Source: DHVE2 group archaeon (GTDB lineage Archaea; Thermoplasmatota; Thermoplasmata; Thermoplasmatales; Aciduliprofundaceae). Taken from it: 5,462 bases of DNA. The notes beneath the pieces are model-generated. The model saw nothing but the letters and a program-made list of their open reading frames with translations. It ran no database searches and had not been told where the DNA came from. This document shows, in pieces, positions 4,597 through 5,462 of the stretch (within the stretch, counting starts at the first letter, position 1; every line of letters begins with the position of its first letter). Position numbers and translations under genes: made by a program. The stretch is taken from NCBI GenBank assembly GCA_027056155.1, contig JALULR010000256.1, positions 1-5,462 of the forward strand. Reading direction: 5' to 3'.

Positions 4597-5378
4597 TATT
4601 TTTTTTCAATAACGAGATCTAGCACCACATGCCATACATGAGGAGCGTAGGATTTCACTACGCGCTTTTTATAAGATGCTATTTTAAATCCACTGTTATC
4701 CGCCTCAGCTCTAAGCTTACGCACCAACTCACTTTCATCTTTACCTCTAACAAGGTCATGATAATGTATAATACCACCCTCATTGTTTAAATATTGGAGC
4801 GCGTAGTAAAAAAAGTCAAATGTATCAAAGTATCCCATTAGTATGCGGTCCGCTACACCAAGTGGACATACAATACGGTTATCACCAAACAATGGTGCAA
4901 TATTACTCATGTTGTTTAGTTCTCTATTCTTGAGGAGATAATAAAAAGCCACAGGGTTCTTTTCGCAGGCGTATATCTTTTTAGCTCCCGCCTTCGCTGC
5001 TGGAAGCGTAAAATAGCCAATGCCAGAAAACATATCCATAACGGTCTCATCGCTCATATTCAATTTGGATATTCTTATTCGCTCGTCCACGTTGCCCGAG
5101 GAAAACATGAGCTTTGATACATCTATGGTATATTTTATCCCGTTCTCAACATGTACCGTCTCTGTATCTTTACCCCATATTGTTATAACCGAGTTCTCTC
5201 TATACTCCCCGCTGATTCCTTCATATATTGCTACTGCCTTGGCACCTAATACACGAGCATAAACTTCGCCAATGATGGGCAAGAGGAACTCATCAGCACC
5301 AAAAGGCGGAAGAATTACCACATTTCCTATCTTTTCCCATTTACGAGGAGTTTTGAAAAAGATGCCTCGCTCATGCAA
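4596..5378 (-). CDS. taw2: tRNA(Phe) 4-demethylwyosine aminocarboxypropyltransferase Taw2 (N-terminus uncertain)
   Basis: Taw2 transfers the 3-amino-3-carboxypropyl group of S-adenosylmethionine to C7 of 4-demethylwyosine at G37 of tRNA-Phe, after Trm5 and Taw1. The protein belongs to the Trm5/Taw2 Rossmann family. Visible are H-V-E-N-G-I-K-Y (76-83) with F-S-S-G-N-V-x-E-R, SAM motif I D115-M-F-S-G-I-G, acidic E139, and the C-terminal [12 protein letters not shown] (244-255). Where Trm5 methyltransferases carry NPP/NLP, this has A-D-R-I-L-M-G-Y (176-183) followed by G-G-I-I-H-Y-H-D, as in Pyrococcus Taw2, so Taw2 is preferred. Family homology begins at about P11-R-K-W. The frame allows only a TTG start (5376-5378), and residues 1-9 lie in DNA that encodes SucC on the other strand. 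The natural N-terminus, perhaps some 20 residues longer, and the promoter are probably missing. Confidence 0.88.
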   Translation of the reverse strand: MHERGIFFKTPRKWEKIGNVVILPPFGADEFLLPIIGEVYARVLGAKAVAIYEGISGEYRENSVITIWGKDTETVHVENGIKYTIDVSKLMFSSGNVDERIRISKLNMSDETVMDMFSGIGYFTLPAAKAGAKKIYACEKNPVAFYYLLKNRELNNMSNIAPLFGDNRIVCPLGVADRILMGYFDTFDFFYYALQYLNNEGGIIHYHDLVRGKDESELVRKLRAEADNSGFKIASYKKRVVKSYAPHVWHVVLDLVIEKK

Positions 5379-5462
5379 ATCAACCCTTTAGTGGTAACAG
5401 CCGAAGGGAATTTAATGGCACTCGATGCCAAAATTAACTTTGATGATAATGCACTTTATCGG
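5352..5462 (+). CDS. sucC: Internal fragment of succinyl-CoA synthetase (ADP-forming) beta subunit
   Basis: The plus strand encodes 37 residues that match Suc[16 protein letters not shown], then [22 protein letters not shown], running off the right edge. SucC with SucD makes succinyl-CoA ligase of the citric acid cycle. The E-I-N-P-L-V segment (here Q-I-N-P-L-V) and the following [10 protein letters not shown] belong to the ATP-grasp part near the metal site, about halfway along a ~390-residue protein. The ATG at 5373 is therefore an internal methionine, not a start. Upstream of about 5352 the frame stays open but no longer resembles SucC, and taw2 coding begins on the other strand. The sequence looks bacterial, most like proteobacterial SucC (inference from memory of the family). 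It is probably foreign to the rest of the window, through a chimeric assembly or a rearrangement. Confidence 0.8.

Noticed and set aside
4596..5378. Trm5 (tRNA m1G37 methyltransferase) as the identity of the taw2 gene
   Set aside because: The family fold is shared, but the NPP/NLP-type motif of Trm5 is replaced by M-G-Y after A-D-R-I-L, followed by I-I-H-Y-H, which is the Taw2 signature.
5373..5462. ATG at 5373 as the start of a new plus-strand gene
   Set aside because: The methionine is inside a conserved SucC segment (A-S-L-M-Q-I-N-P-L), and similarity continues upstream of it to about 5352. It is an internal residue of a truncated gene.

Overview
The window looks like part of an archaeal chromosome or contig, most likely from the Thermoplasmatota. 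An Aciduliprofundum/DHVE2-like thermophile is a guess from gene content, low GC and K/E-rich proteins, not proven. The archaeal case rests on a Taw2 (wyosine pathway) gene, an archaeal-only zinc-ribbon family, archaeal TATA boxes at a fixed distance from start codons, and T-rich terminators without hairpins.

Layout. Left end: the 5' part of an unidentified small minus-strand gene (1-100), then a 66-residue AbrB-fold DNA-binding protein (174-374, minus). A 92-bp divergent promoter region (375-466) separates it from a plus-strand series: a COG1326/HVO_0476-type zinc-ribbon protein (467-1048), a three-helix membrane protein with proline-rich tails (1073-1531), a 68-residue helical protein (1571-1777), and a 328-residue two-part protein with an Mrr-like fold followed by PepSY-like modules (1782-2768). 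This series meets head-on a minus-strand group: taw2 (4596-5378), a PrsW-like polytopic membrane protein (3867-4565) and a transglutaminase-like surface protein anchored at both ends (2758-3888). The last two overlap by 22 nt and are probably translated together. No stretch over 300 bases lacks a gene, and I saw no tRNA, rRNA, CRISPR array or insertion sequence.

Expression logic. Six genes, each first after a gap, have an A/T-rich TATA-like box centred about 25-27 nt before the start codon, so their transcripts should begin at or next to the start codon (leaderless). The two genes that follow closely behind another gene instead carry Shine-Dalgarno sequences (GGAG before 1782, GGTGAT before 3888).

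Right end. The last ~111 bases encode, on the plus strand, an internal piece of a bacterial-type succinyl-CoA synthetase beta subunit. It begins exactly where taw2 homology stops. This is probably a chimeric contig end (or a rearrangement) that removed the true taw2 start and promoter.

Nothing here is a clear new defence or mobile system. The most interesting biology is the coupled PrsW-like/transglutaminase pair, the internal duplication in the zinc-ribbon protein, and the unusual Mrr-like/PepSY-like fusion.
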